Origin: Ceraceosorus guamensis
Taxonomy: Eukaryota; Basidiomycota; Exobasidiomycetes; Ceraceosorales; Ceraceosoraceae
Reading direction: 5' to 3'
DNA length: 64,000 nucleotides
NCBI RefSeq assembly: GCF_003144195.1
Contig: NW_020290022.1
Coordinates: 124,001 to 188,000 of the forward strand
Below, piece after piece: positions 10,536 to 22,638 of this stretch. The position numbers and the translations under genes are program-made. How positions within the stretch are numbered: the stretch's first letter is position 1; each line of letters opens with the position of its first letter. Below the pieces are notes generated by a model, which ran no database searches, was not told the DNA's origin, and saw nothing but the letters and a program-made list of their open reading frames with translations.

Positions 10536-12777
10536 ATGTCTGCGGCCCCACAGCAGCAGCAGCAGCAGCAGCAGCCGCGTCGTTCGGCAGAGCGTCAAGC
10601 TAGACCCATCTCCTATCCTCACCCTCCGCAAGATCAAGATGCCCAAGAGACATCCCCCTTACTAGCACATCGCACCGCTTCAGAGCGCGATCGGTTCGCA
10701 AGTCGCTTGCTGAAAATCTTGCTGGCTCTCGCCGCTTTCTTGCTTCTACTTCTGATCGCTATCATCATCAGACAGGAACTCAAGGATCGGAGGGATCCTC
10801 GATGGAACACTGGAAGAAGAGGAAAACCTTTCTTGGCTCAGGGTACACATGGAGCCGTGGCTAGCGAAAATGTCATTTGCTCGGATATTGGGGTGGACAG
10901 TGAGTGGACGCGCTTTGAAGTGCTGTGCACATTGTGAGCATGCTCGGCGGATCGGTCGGTTCGGCTGACTCGAGCAAACCATCGGAACCTCACCAGTACT
11001 CAAGGCCAAGGGTAATGCGGTGGATGCGGCTATAGCGAGCGCGTTTTGCATTGGTACGCTCAACATGTTCAGCAGCGGTATAGGAGGAGGAGGCTTTATG
11101 ATAGTTCGCGATCCTCAGCCTTGTTCACTCGTCTCTGCAGAAACGCAACATGAAGGAGAAGCTTCCACCCTGGCTCACCACAGGCTACCTAGACGGACGC
11201 ACTGCGCCAGCCATACAGTCATCGACTTCAGAGAAACAGCACCGGCAGCTTCGAATAAGACAATGTATTCGGGTCGACCAGGCACGCAGCTCTTGGGCGG
11301 CTTGGCCGTTGGTGTGCCTGGAGAAGTTGCAGGTCTGTGGGAAGCTCATCGGAGGTGGGGTAGCATGAAGTGGGAAGAGCTGATCCAACCGAGCATCAAG
11401 CTGGCAAAGAGATCCATCGTCGGTCCTCAGCTTGCTAAGAAGCTCAAACTTGTGGGAGGCTACTTCATGTTGGAGTATCCAGAGTGGAGCGACATCTTTG
11501 TCAATCCGGATACCGGCATACTCAAAGCAGAGGGCGAAGAGATCAGGAGGCCTGCATATGCCAAAACGCTGGAGAAGATCGCGAAGCATGGTCCTAAAGC
11601 TTTCTACGAGGGAGATGTGGCAAAGACGATGGTGGAAAAAGTTCAGAGCACCGGTGGAATTTTGACAGAGGCGGATCTGGCAGCATACAAGGTGGTTGTC
11701 AGGCACCCTCTGACTGGAAGGTGGGGCGATCGCATCGTACACACCACGCCAAACCCCACGTGCGGCCCGACGCTCCTCTCACTCCTGAACATTGCTAGTC
11801 TGTATCCCGACTGGATCAGCTCTGGTCCAGAAAACGCAGACACCGTGCACCGGTTCGTGGAAGCGAGCAAATTTGCTTTCGGGCAAAGGACAAGATTAGG
11901 AGACCCTGCTTTCCTTAACAGTACCGCGGTGCAAGACGTAGATCGGATTCCGACGACGGCTGAAGCTGCGAGGATCAAGACACTGATCACGAACGTGACC
12001 CATGAAGAATTGAGCTACTATGATCCACTGTTCGATATCGGCGAGGATCACGGGACGCAGCACCTATCCACTGTCGATTCTGCTGGTCAAGCGGTCGCGC
12101 TGTAAGTGATCAACAGCCATGCGAGTGTGCGCTCGTTGTGGTGCTTATCGCGTCCCGTTGCTATTGACAGGACTTCGACTGTCAACATTCCATTCGGATC
12201 TTGGGTGATGGATCCAGCTACCGGTGTCATTCTGAACGATGAGGTAAGGCTTTGCTGGATCTTCTGAGCACGCAATAGCTGACAAGATCATTGCATGGTT
12301 GTTTACCAGATGGACGACACTTCTACTCCGAATGTGCCAAACGCATTCGGTCTCCGACCTTCGCCGTTCAACTACCCCGAGCCAGGCAAGAGACCGCTGA
12401 GCAGCACCGCGCCTACAATCGTAGAGCATTCCGACGGGTCTTTTTTCCTCGCATTGGGCGGTTCAGGCGGTTCGCGCATTTTCGGAAGTGTGGCCCAAGT
12501 GCTGCTCAATTTGGACTGGGGCTACGATCTGTCGCAAGCGATCGAGCGGCCTCGTCTGCATCATCAGCTCTTGCCCGCCGTCGTGAGCGCCGAGAGCACC
12601 ATCAGCGACGCTATTCTGGAGTCGCTGAAAAGCAAAGGTCATAATGTGACAGTCTTCGATATCAACATGGGAATGGCCGAGGTTCAGGCTGTCATGAGGG
12701 AACAGGCACCTGGCAGACACGCTCGCGTCTTTGCGGCCAGCGACTCTCGAAAGGACGGCAGAGCTAGTGCTTACTGA
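10536..12777 (+). CDS. Gamma-glutamyltransferase (gamma-glutamyl transpeptidase), membrane-anchored
   Basis: Exons 10536-10899, 10997-12101, 12171-12243, 12310-12777; 669 residues. The start ATG at 10536 is followed by eight Gln codons. A cytosolic tail of ~45 residues precedes one membrane segment (LLALAAFLLLLLIAIII), so this is a type II, probably vacuolar or secretory protein. The GGT core follows: GNAVDAAIASAFCIG, SGIGGGGFM, IDFRETAPAAS, GVPGEVAGLWEAH. The autoprocessing region reads HGTQHLSTVD with the predicted nucleophile Thr near residue 473, then LTSTVNIPFGS, and the oxyanion-hole loop GGSGGSRI. The second residue of the usual TT/TSH motif is Gln here. A ~30-residue, in-frame insertion follows FMIVRDP and has no clear intron. 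The enzyme splits glutathione and gamma-glutamyl peptides. Confidence 0.93.
10551..10574 (+). repeat. (CAG)8 microsatellite coding polyglutamine
   Basis: Eight perfect CAG codons near the start of the GGT open frame. It lies in the predicted cytosolic tail, where length variation should be tolerated. Confidence 0.95.
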
Positions 12778-13268
12778 TGTAGTTGCTCGTGTACGGACGC
12801 CTCCTCCGAATGTTTGGCGACATTCTCATCCTCCTTGCCACTTAGCGCTCGCGATATCTCTTCACAGCCTAGCTACATGCTCCCGATGTCCTGCCCCTTC
12901 TCCTCGTCGTCAATGCACCTATCATGTAAGCTTGGATCGCAACGCAACCTGTTTGATTGTCGCAATCGGTATCAATACAAGGCACGTTCTGTGTGCACAC
13001 TGGTTCGTCGTCTGCACCTTTTCCGTCGACTGAGGGGCAAGGGTCGCGATCTCTCCCGGTCCTACCCGTTCCTGGCCCCAAAAGACATGCTGCGCGGCCA
13101 CGGCTTTGTAATGTTGAGGCTGTAGCATGCCATTGCGAAGCACCCTCAAATGTCGTCAAAGCATCTCGAAATCAGAAAGAAGCGATCACCTGCATTCAAA
13201 TTTGGAGAACACAAGGCTGGATGTCCGAGCGGGCAGAATGGGAACGAAATGAGAGGTTTCAAGCTACT
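12778..13268. other. Convergent 3' region between GGT and Mrt4
   Basis: About 490 bp between two stop codons facing each other. No gene or repeat is supported; both 3' UTRs and polyadenylation sites must lie here. Confidence 0.5.
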
Positions 13269-14496
13269 TCAAACGCCAGCTGGTAGCATCATTCCTGAAT
13301 CCCTCTGCTCCAGGTCGTCCTCATCGTCGTCCATCTCATCGTCGTCCATCTCATCCTCGTCCTCAAGTCCAGCCACACTACTCTCGCCAATTAGCGCTCC
13401 CTGGACCTTTTTCCTCCTTCCAGCTTTCCCAGTAGAGGCATTGTTCGATCCCTTCTTCCTCCCCTCTCCAACACCTCCAATACCTCCCGCAGCTGCATTC
13501 TCTACAATCTCTGTTTGAATAGCAGTCAGCTCGGTGCGTTTGACGGCGCCGCTCGAAGCTTCCCAGTAAGCCAGCGGCACGATCTGAAATGTTGCATCTT
13601 GAATCAAGAGCAACTTGAGGATTTGTGCCTGAGAAGATGGAGAGGCGAACGTGGACAGCAGCGACAGCGCGTTGAGTTTCGTTTTCGTGAGAGCTTCAGA
13701 TTGAGAAGACTTACAGCTTCGGAAGTTAGTGCTTGGCCTTTGGAGCAGACCTTGTAGTCCCGCAACAGCGTCGGTACACCTCTCTGCAATTCTGTAGGCA
13801 TGCCCAGCTTCCTCAATTTGGGCTCGAGTGGATGTGAGAGGGCCTCTGGTGGGTCTGATCTCATCATAACGGGGCCTGTACAGTAGAAACATCAAAGAGA
13901 GGGCTCGATTGTCAGCCCAACGTGCCAGTGTCGAGAATGCAGCACAGAGCTAGCACACCTGAGGGCAGAACAACGTCTTGCGTAGCTTTGTTTCCTGTCC
14001 GCGCAAAGTCCCTCCTCTCGTACGTCTCGAACCAGTCGATGACCGCAGAGGGCAACTCGTCGGTGAAAAGCAAGCCCACGGGCCCAGATAGCATCTAAGA
14101 AAAAGATGCGCCTGAATCAGCTTAGCACTGCTTTGAATCATCTGGCAGCTTCGAGGCGAATCCTGCTTTTCGAACTCTTCCTGACAAATTCTCTGCACTG
14201 CTAGATGCACTCACCTTGGAGACGCCATGGATGCCATCCCTGACCTCTTCCTCTGGACTCTCTCCGAGCGCTTTGGCAATCAACCTATTCCGCCCAAAAA
14301 AGATTCTAGACCCCTTCCACAGATCCCTGACCTCTTTCAAAAAAGTGTTTCGCAGACTACCGATGGTGAAGACCCAGCAATAGGCATGATCTTGAGCTGC
14401 TTTGCGAACCAGGTCCATATGAGAGGCTTTGGCTGCTCGATCTTTTTTCGATACTCGCGTGAGCGAGATCACCTTGTCTCGACGTGACTTGGGCAT
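13269..14496 (-). CDS. Ribosome assembly factor Mrt4 (P0/uL10-like)
   Basis: Exons 14496-14215, 14094-13959, 13875-13715, 13628-13269; 312 residues. The N-terminus MPKSRRDKVISLTRVSKK, then WKGSRIFFGRNRLIAKALG, GPVGLLFTDELPSAV, FARTGNKATQDVVLP and LGMPTELQRGV follow the Mrt4 pattern closely. Mrt4 holds the place of the stalk protein P0 on nuclear pre-60S particles and is exchanged in the cytoplasm. Yeast Mrt4 is 236 residues; this one carries a ~75-residue C-terminal extension that is first basic (GRKKGSNN, GRRKK) and then strongly acidic with a duplicated EMDDDEMDDDEDD block. P0 itself is excluded because the acidic P-protein tail (…GFGLFD) is absent and the N-terminus is Mrt4-specific. Confidence 0.92.
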
Positions 14497-15173
14497 GGCG
14501 GATCAAGTAGCGCGTGACGGTGCTGGAGGTCCTGAGCGCAAGTGAGATCTGAAAGATGCGAGAGGAGCGTCGGCGCAGTAGGATGCTCAAATGTGGTGAT
14601 GCGTGCCGCCGTCGTCGTTTGTGCGCAAATGGCGAGTCGTGAATGAGTGTTGCCATGCCGGTTCGCGTTGTTACTTGCATGGATCCGAGGAGGAGGATGC
14701 TGCACTCTCCTCGCACTTGGAACCAAAATTTCTAAAAGGTGAAGAAAGGCATGCGCTCTCGCACGAGAGCAGACGCGCGCCAGGCCACCTGCGCTTAATC
14801 ACGAATACAACCAGCATCGAAGGCTTGTCGCGCCTGTGTGTGTTTGCATTCATCATGCTCTGCCACCCTTGCGTGCGACGTACACCATCCAAATCGCTCT
14901 GATCGGCCCTTGTCATCACATCGGACCTCTTCAAGAATATCTGCTTCTACTTCGCGCTCTCTGCCCTCGCCTTTCAATACTCGGCACCGAAGTGCAAGCC
15001 TCGTTGTCCAGCCTTGATATCACTAACGAATTTTCGAAGTGCAAGTCCTCTCTGCGGCGACTAAGCGACGAATCACCCTCCGATCATAGCAGACAGCTCG
15101 AGCCTACTCTCGATTGGTGCTCGCATCGCAATCGTGCGTTGCGCAATCTGACATCGTCAGATCTCCCTTCACC
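14497..15173. promoter_or_regulatory. Divergent promoter region, Mrt4 (-) and small basic protein (+)
   Basis: 677 bp between diverging start codons. Overlapping small ORFs on both strands look like chance. No specific element identified. Confidence 0.45.
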
Positions 15174-15742
15174 ATGCGCGCGACGTTGCGTAAATGTATC
15201 CGAATCGAGCCTTTCACCCTCTCAAATAGCAGCAGCAGCTCAGCCACACCACAAAAGATCCGCTTGCCATCGTCTGCGCCTCTTTTGAGGTCGCCTACCG
15301 GGGCAGTGGAAGTGGATAGGAGCGACACTACCTTGGGTGCTCACACTTCCACAGTGGTCAGAGAAGGATCTGTTGCGCAAGAGTTGTTGAGGAGACAAGC
15401 GCTGGATCCACAGAATTGGCCCGTCAATCTGAGGATCGAACCTCATGTGCACAGGAAGCAGCTCTATTGGAATGTGAGTGCAAACAAGGGAGATGGAGCT
15501 CTTGAGCAAATGGTTTTGAGTGGATTACCCGCGTTGATAGTCATGCAAGATGGCTAAGCACAACGTGACGAAGGCCTACGCAAGTAGACGATGTGGGTGG
15601 TATTGCGAGTTGTCCTCATACACTGTGCCATCCCAATCGCAAGATGTTCGTCACTGCTGACTTTCCGTCATCCCTCACCTGCGGTCTACAGACCCCGTCC
15701 GACAAGCGCAAACAGCTCATGAAGTTGCTCAAGTCTGCATGA
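15174..15742 (+). CDS. Small basic protein, possibly mitochondrial, unknown function
   Basis: Exons 15174-15473 and 15692-15742 (intron 218 bp, GTGAGT..ACAG, phase 0); 116 residues. The N-terminus MRATLRKCIRIEPFTLSNSS is free of acidic residues until a Glu and rich in Arg/Ser, like a mitochondrial presequence. The conserved-looking part is C-terminal: ALDPQNWPVNLRIEPHV, RKQLYWN, then TPSDKRKQLMKLLKSA from the second exon. The size, charge and presequence fit a mitochondrial ribosomal protein or similar, but I cannot name the family. The intron is longer than most here, so a small extra exon inside it cannot be excluded. Gene reality rests on the clean splice frame and composition. Confidence 0.55.
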
Positions 15743-16446
15743 GCGGCAACACGTGGAATCGGATTCAGCAGCGAACATTACGAGGGGCTAGAAACCAGAA
15801 GTTGGAAGCGGAAGTGTTCCTAGGAAGTCGATTGGACGGTGCTCAAGCTCTTAGAGAGCAGCAACGTCGCGGTGATTGTCAGCCCCAAGGGATGCGTTCG
15901 TAACGAATTTGCGGTGGAGTGCCAGTCTCGAGTCCCAGGCGGACCTTGAGCGATCACGTGTCCGTATGCTCGCAAGACCGCCAAGCCCTTGTTGCACACA
16001 AACGTCTCGAATCGCAATGCCAGGTATGTTACTGTAGCACACGCAAGAGGTGCTCAGATGGCTCCTTGAATAGCTCTCGACACATGGAATTCTCCGCTAT
16101 CAGCAACCTGAGTGCACCCGAAAGACGTGAATCGCCGAGCGATTGAAGGGTTGTATGGATCATCTCTTTGCTTGCTTGACACGAAGCTGCGTACTTTGCG
16201 CATCTGAGACCGAATGGGCAGGCAGACGATAACTCTCGTCGGCGCTTTGAGCGGCACACGTGGGGACGAAGTGCAGGCAATGATCACAACAAGAGCGCAG
16301 ACATGGGCACGTGCGAAGACGCTTGAATTGAGTGGTGCACGCGGACTGATGAGTGGTTGAAGTGGTTGCTTTACAGGATAGTCGTACAAGAGAAGAAGCG
16401 CGAGCTCTCGGTGGGGAAAGTGGGATGGCGAAAGGGGCAAGAGAAA
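15743..16446. other. Convergent 3' region before the bZIP gene
   Basis: About 700 bp between convergent stop codons. Nothing beyond chance ORFs is seen. Confidence 0.45.
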
Positions 16447-18305
16447 TCAGGCGGCAAAGGCGGCAGGAGAGCCATTCACGCTCGAGTCGAACATGCTCGG
16501 AACGACGATGGGGTGAACTCCTCGCGCTCTTCTCCAGCGGTTCGTGGTCCGAATGATGTGCTTGTCCAGCAAGAACCAAAATTTGGTGGCGAAAGCTTCC
16601 GAAAGCTCCCAACACTGTTCATCCATCATGTCTTCGGGATGGTCGCCGTGAATGTAGAATGCGCACATGTGCCAACCTTCGTGCTTGCCCAGCCTCATCA
16701 TGTCTCCTTTGAGCTCCATGGTGGCTAGCGAATCTCCAGCGCCGACCATCATCAGGATACGATTGCGAACGGCTGGCCAGGGTAGCGTGTCAAAGACAAG
16801 GTTGTGAGGCGTTCGCAACTGGACAGCAGTTGGGCGCATGTTCTCTGGGAGATCGCGCTTCCAGTCCTCGTCCAGCTCCACTTGATCGTTCAGCGGTCTG
16901 TCGTCCGGACCAAGCTCGCTGAACCTGCTGTCCTTTACGGACCAGATCTGGTTGATGGGACTGCGGGTCTTACATTCCTTCATGTGATTATCCGTGAATC
17001 CCAGTCGGACCGCATTGGATAAGAACGCCCGAAAAAAATCCCGCCGTGGGATAAAGATTTGATCCGCATAAGGAGAAGCCGTCTTGGGCGCTGTGAGGGG
17101 GATTTGACGTTTGGTCGGGTGCACGTTTCCCGACAATGAAGCGCTGGCATCACGAAGAAGTCTGTTGTATTCGTCGAAGTGGGTCTCTGCGCGAGCGACC
17201 GGCCAAGGCTGGATGGCAGACACATTGCTTTGCTGCTCTATGATCGACTTGAGGTCTGCATCCGCTGACTTTGGTGAAGACGCTAGTGTTTGCAGCAGAC
17301 TCGACCAATCGATCGGGGAATTGGCGCTGCTCATGAAGGCAGGAGGAGAGGAAACCGATGGTGGAGACTCGAGCGAGGACGCCTCAGATGAGGAAGATGC
17401 AGCAGCGAGAAGTTGTTGTGGACTTGCCCCTTGGGGAGACCAGCCGGATGATGAGGATGACGACGGCACGGTGCCGTTGAGGAGCCAGTCCATCGCTGGC
17501 GACGCAGCCAAATCATGTGGCATGTCGTTCGCCTCGAGTGTCTGACTGACTAGAGCGGAGAGGTCAGCGGAAAGACTGAATGGATTCGTTGCTGCTCCTG
17601 GCGATTGTGCGGGCATGTGAACAGCTGCCGAGCTCGAAGCACCGTATGTCTCCTCCATGGACGCGTCCATGGTCGTGGAGGGATCGCTCTCAGCTGAGGC
17701 TTGGTTGGCATCTATCTGCGCGTCGTCATCGCTGCTTGCAGAAGCAGAAGACAGTCTTTTTGTCGGCGAAGTCTTGCGCTGGACGTGCGTTGGACCGTGG
17801 GCGTCCGACTCTTTTGCCGCAGCCATGCGAGCTTTCTGACGCTACGGATATGAGCGAAAATGTAAGCTTCTGTGAGCAGCACGAGACTCCTTCTGCCCTG
17901 TAACAGCATCGATGCACTCACATAGCGGCGTTGTGCTTCGCGGTTTTGTTTCCGTCTGCGCTCTACTAGCGCGAGCGCATCCTCTTCGGGTAGTGCGTGG
18001 TGAGAGGATCGCCGAAAAGCCGGCGTCTTATTGGGCTTGCGGCTGTTGGGATGAATGGCAGATGAGCTTGCAACAGGCTCTGTTCTGGGGATCGCTGTTG
18101 CTCCCTTGTCGCTGTGTCCAGTGGACGCGATCGTGTAGGCCGTGTCGGGACTGTCCGCGGAAGCTCGACTTCCCACATCACTGCTGCTGCTATCGACCAC
18201 GAGAGCGTCTTGCAACGAAGAGTTCGACATGGAGGTGTTGGCCAGCGACGAAGCGGAGAAAAGGTTGGCCAATCTGGCGGAGTCGTCGTACATGTCAAGA
18301 ATCAT
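16447..18305 (-). CDS. bZIP-type transcription factor with C-terminal DUF3425 domain
   Basis: Exons 18305-17922 and 17841-16447 (intron 81 bp, GTGAGT..GTAG, phase 0); about 592 residues. Splicing joins the basic region ERRRKQNREAQRRY to RQKARM, giving the N-x-x-A-Q-R-x-Y-R arrangement of Yap/Pap1-type factors near residues 112-135. A regular leucine zipper with heptad leucines does not follow; the next ~250 residues are Ser/Ala-rich. The C-terminal ~190 residues (IFIPRRDFFRAFLSNAVRLG, WDL-type block PENMRPTAVQLRTPH, WPAVRNRILMM, EGWHMCAFYIHGDHPEDM) match the fungal DUF3425 domain common in such bZIPs. The start at ATG 18305 (ILDMYDD) is conservative; the frame is open upstream to an AG acceptor-like site, so an extra 5' exon is possible. 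Likely a nuclear regulator, targets unknown. Confidence 0.8.
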
Positions 18306-21300
18306 CGTGTCCCTGGCTGCGCCTTTTGTTGCGGTGATTCGTGACTTGGTCTCCAGGAACGAGGGTCTGTAACAGACGTCTTGATGGTATGAGGCGTCCA
18401 AATCAGCCTCTGGTGTGATTATGTAGCTTTTCTCCCTTTCGATGGGGTTGCACCTTCGACTTGCGATTGATGGGCGACACCCTGCTCGCGGAGGGAGCGG
18501 ATTCGATTCCGTCCGGTTTAAGTATGCCTGGGCGGATCATGGCGGCAACAGCATGCAGCAGGCGTGCACTGATGCGCAGCAGCAAAGATGCGAGAAGCAG
18601 CATGCATCTGCAGATGGACAGTGCGCTCGCTGCCAAACCCTAGCCCTGCAACACCAGCACAGCACAAGTCACGACTGCAGCACGAGGGCGCACAGATGGC
18701 TCCGATAGGTGGGCAATCTTGAATCGGGCACACGAACGGACAAAAAGGTAGCATTCAGCCCAGCCGTCCGACACGAGTGACTCGTGACTCTACAATGCGA
18801 ATGCGAGTCACAACCGTCACGCTTTGAGTCAAAGCAAGCAAGCACATTTCATGATTACTGGCACGTACCCTCTGCAAGCGTCGGAGGGATTTGCGGACTT
18901 TAGGGAACGACAAGAGGAGAGCCCGGCTCGGGTAAAGTGGCCAAATTAGGTACCGATATGTGTAGAGCTGGCCGGGGAACAGAGCCGCCAAAACCTGGTC
19001 GAGCAAGACACTCCTTATCGACGGCGCAACAGTTGTGAGTGCACAATTGCGAGTACTGTAAATAGCCCGGCTCACACTCGTTCGACACTAATGAGTTCCT
19101 GCGCTGCCCCACCCGATGCTGACAGCTGGTTTGCATGCCATTCACATTCGCGTGAAGCATGCATGTTTCAGAAAGTGGAAACGAAATTAAATCGCAGAGA
19201 GCCTTAGCTGTGAAGCGATATCGCAAGACCGTCATGCATGCCAGCCGGGTGACACGTCATCGCCGCGGCATCCCTCAGGCGGCTAGCCGGTCGTCTGCAG
19301 TGGGCTTAATGACTTCTGCATTCAGTCTCAGCTGTGCAAAGATACGATCCGCTCATGCGAGGCTCTCGAGCCGCCATCACTTGTACTTGGGTGGATGCTG
19401 CGCGCCAATGGCGCGAGAACAGCCAGGGACGTTGGCAGTACAGTATGTCTTGCATCCGCGCTGCGCGGAACGCCGGCACGCCGTTCTCCTTTCATGCTGT
19501 TGCGGTCGAGTCACTACCTTGGATTCGAGCTTGCATGAAAGGTTTATTTAGTTGATCAGCTGGAAGCTGTGAGAATCACGCTTGACCTGTCGTCGCCTCA
19601 GCTGCGTTTCGTCCTGCCGCTTGCATAGCAGCTTGTTGCAAGACCACCCATCTCGTCGGGCGTAGCGTAGTTCATAAGCGAGTGAACGCGCGCTCCTGCT
19701 AGGGGGTGATTTTACCAAAAATCAGCTTACTCTGCAGCTTGGTGAGCTTACCTCGCCCTGACTCTGCACGGTTATGCGCCTAGGGAAACGCTGCGTCTAC
19801 GGTGTCACGTCTTACAGTACCACGCACGCGCACTGCCCAGCTCAGGAACGTAGGCGCACGCCACAGTGCAAGCGGTCCACGATTGCATGAGCAGCTTATC
19901 TCCGGCGATTTAACCGGCCGAATTACGCCTTCGGCATTATGAACGCTGCATCAGCACAAAAACAACCCTGCGCACATCACTTGACTTCGTCGACCGACCC
20001 CAGTGATTTGGCATCCGACTTGAGCTTCGAGAGCACAGCCATGATCGCAGGCCTTCCTTTCGCTTGTGCACGTGTACTTCTCTGCAAGACGATGCGGCTC
20101 AAGTCTTAATTGGGGTCCAGCAGCGATAACAACTATCAGATGGGCTCGGAACCGCCGCTGGATCCGGACTTGCTCCCCCACGCTTAGATGAAGAACGGAG
20201 CGGGCTGATCGGCGCGCATACAGCTGATCTCGAAGAGCTTCTCATCAGCTACGTATATTTGATTCGTGATGGCAAGTCAATGCATGTGAATCTGGACATA
20301 CATTCACGATTGTGTGCGCCATCACGATCCTCTCGTCCAGACATCGACGGCTTTCACCGGGTATCGCAGAGAGTCTTGAGTAGATTACGCGGAGATTGCC
20401 GTCCATCGACGTGGGTGGGACATGCTGGCCGGCAAGACGCATCCCGAACTCACGTGATTCACAAACTCGTGGATAGAAGCAAGATCCGCTCAACTTGCCC
20501 TGTGAGAAGGCAAGTCATCGTGAAGAGGCAGTCAAGAATCATGAATTCAGTCCTGAGTTGCCAAGCACCCACCCTTAATTTCGGTGCGTCATTCACGTCA
20601 TCATCACACTCAAGCTCGGACTAAAGCGTTTGATCATCTCGGTCTGCCGTGCCGTATTCACAGCGATACCGATGCCTCAGCAAGTGTGCTTGCCGTGCTC
20701 TTTTGGGAAGCAAACACGATTGTAAACATCGAGCTTTGGCTTTCAGGCAATCTCTTGTCTGCATGTGAGAGTGCCGCACACACGACCTGCCGCCAGCGAA
20801 GTATCTTCTTCGCGCGGAGACGCTCGCATCGGACGAACATGTCTGGCGCATCCTCGTCCAAAAAGTACGAAGACGTTCGATAGCCTTGCACGCCAATCCC
20901 GAGACCTTATGGATATCTAGAGCCTCGATGCCTGCATGAGACACTCGAACGAGCTGTTGTGGTCGACCTTCTTGCCTCAAGAAAAATTGGCCAAGAACAT
21001 CACCATCACAACGATCAAGAATCGTGAATGATATATAACCCTTACCTGCACCTGCACTTTCCAAAGCTCGGCGATTCCTCATGACTAGCCACGTGGTCAG
21101 CTTTATTTGCGGTGGCATGAATTGCAGCCAGCGCGACAGCCTCGTCCTGCAGGACAAAGCGTGCGGTATCGTACAACGTACAGGTTGCCCAGAAATTCGA
21201 GGTCCGATATGCGGGGAAAGATGTCGCCGCATAGAGTTGTCAGTCGAGACTTGCGTGACTGCTTTGCCTGAGCCCATGACCGAGGGCGGCGATCGAGCAG

Positions 21301-22638
21301 TCGACAGCGTCGTCATGGTCTGCAGCTCGATCAGCGCTCGATATGCAGGTGAAAGTCACGCCTACAGACGGTCGCATTCTTGATTGCCACAGCAGAGACG
21401 ACGTGCAGACTTTGGCAGCCATGATCTCGCAGGGAGCCGAGTATCACAGATCCACAGGCTTACCTGTGAGTGCTCTGTCCAGCTCCTGCAAGACGTTCGT
21501 CGTGTGAAAGGGGTTCAGAAAGTGCAGGGTCACTTGAGAATCAAACGATGTCTAGGGAAGATGGGTCATCGCGTCTTGCAGCGTTCTCCCACGCTGAAGT
21601 CTGCGTTGGCTACACAGATGGCGCGTCCGACCTTATCCGCAAAGGGCGCTGAGGCCCCCACTTGGCGGACTTTGCTGTTACACTCTTGACTGCTGATGTC
21701 ATTCAATTCTTGAACTACAACGCCTGGCTGCTGACTGAAAACAGGCAAGCAGACATACCGACCCTCGTGAAATGAGAAGCGAGGACGTGAAAGAGGAGCG
21801 TGGTCAGCCGGCCCGCACGTAAGTGGGTCGCGAAGATGAGCTCGCGGCCGCTCAAGTGCCCAAGGCGGGGCGACTTGCATGCATGCACGCACCGCATCTG
21901 CTGCTGCATGCATGCACACCCGCGGCCACCGGCACACACCATCGAGCTCGAATATCCTGCGCGCAAGAGCTGCTAGCTGCCCCACGCGCAAAGCTTGCAG
22001 CATCGCGATCGAGATCCCATGCAGGTGCACGCGTTGCTCCAGCTCTAGCTCTGCCGCACGCACAGTCCAGAGCAGTATACACGCTCTCGCGCAGCGGAGG
22101 TGACTTGCTGTGCTCCACTGCCTTACCCCACGGGTCGGCGGGCAAGTGGCAGTCTGACGCCGTCGCAAGCTCGCACACAGCCAGCGGAGAACGACTGTCC
22201 TGGTCATCTCGGCCATCGCGCCTTCTGACTCGCGCAACGTAGCCTTGCATGGGTCACGCTGGGCTATTGGGCCAGCCAACCCCAGCGAGGAATGAAGCTG
22301 CTGCACGCTGTTTCCCCGCCTTTGCTACGTTTTCAACCGCGAGCGCTCCTTCACCCCACAGCAAGCGAGGGAGCATCCGTCTTCTGAAATCTGTCTGGAT
22401 CTGGGGGTAGACCGTTGAGCTTGATGCGTCTGTCAAGCCAGAGACCTTCTTCTCATCACTACACCCATCCGCTTTCTTGCCGAGTCAGGACATCGTGGTC
22501 GAGGCTCAAGGATCTGTCTCCCACCGCTTCGTCCATCCCCCTCAGTCATTGACAGAGCAGATCGACAAGTCGACGTGCTCATTTTGCTTCCCTCAGAACC
22601 CCTCTTGCTTGGCCCATCTCTAAACAGCCCTCGGCAAG
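18306..22638. other. 4.3 kb gene-free stretch between divergent bZIP and Iml2 genes
   Basis: The longest stretch without a credible gene. ORFs of up to 246 codons occur but lie on opposing strands with Cys/Arg/His-rich, unstructured translations. It contains a perfect 15-nt palindrome at 18772-18786, ATTCRTGATT-like elements near 20263-20310, 20531-20545 and 21015-21029, and a purine/pyrimidine alternating area with two ATGCATGCAC copies at about 21877-21918. It could include long upstream regulatory DNA, a non-coding RNA or decayed sequence; I cannot tell which. Confidence 0.5.
18772..18786. repeat. Perfect palindrome CACGAGT-G-ACTCGTG
   Basis: Seven-base arms around a single G. The same CACGA..TCGTG arms recur at 28039-28051, 28577-28587 and 59677-59687, all outside genes. 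Confidence 0.8.

Noticed and set aside
15427-15444. B-box-like GGTTCGATCCT on the minus strand
   Set aside because: Lies inside a coding exon and lacks an A box and a foldable cloverleaf.
16357-16728. Plus-strand ORF over the 3' part of the bZIP gene
   Set aside because: Antisense to the DUF3425 domain, which is conserved on the minus strand.
20621-21316. 231-codon minus-strand ORF in the gene-free stretch
   Set aside because: Arg/Cys/Ser-rich translation without domains, ATTCRTGATT motifs within, no splice context.
21566-22306. 246-codon minus-strand ORF
   Set aside because: Composition driven by a GC-rich TGCATGCA-type region; competing ORFs on the other strand; no recognisable motif.
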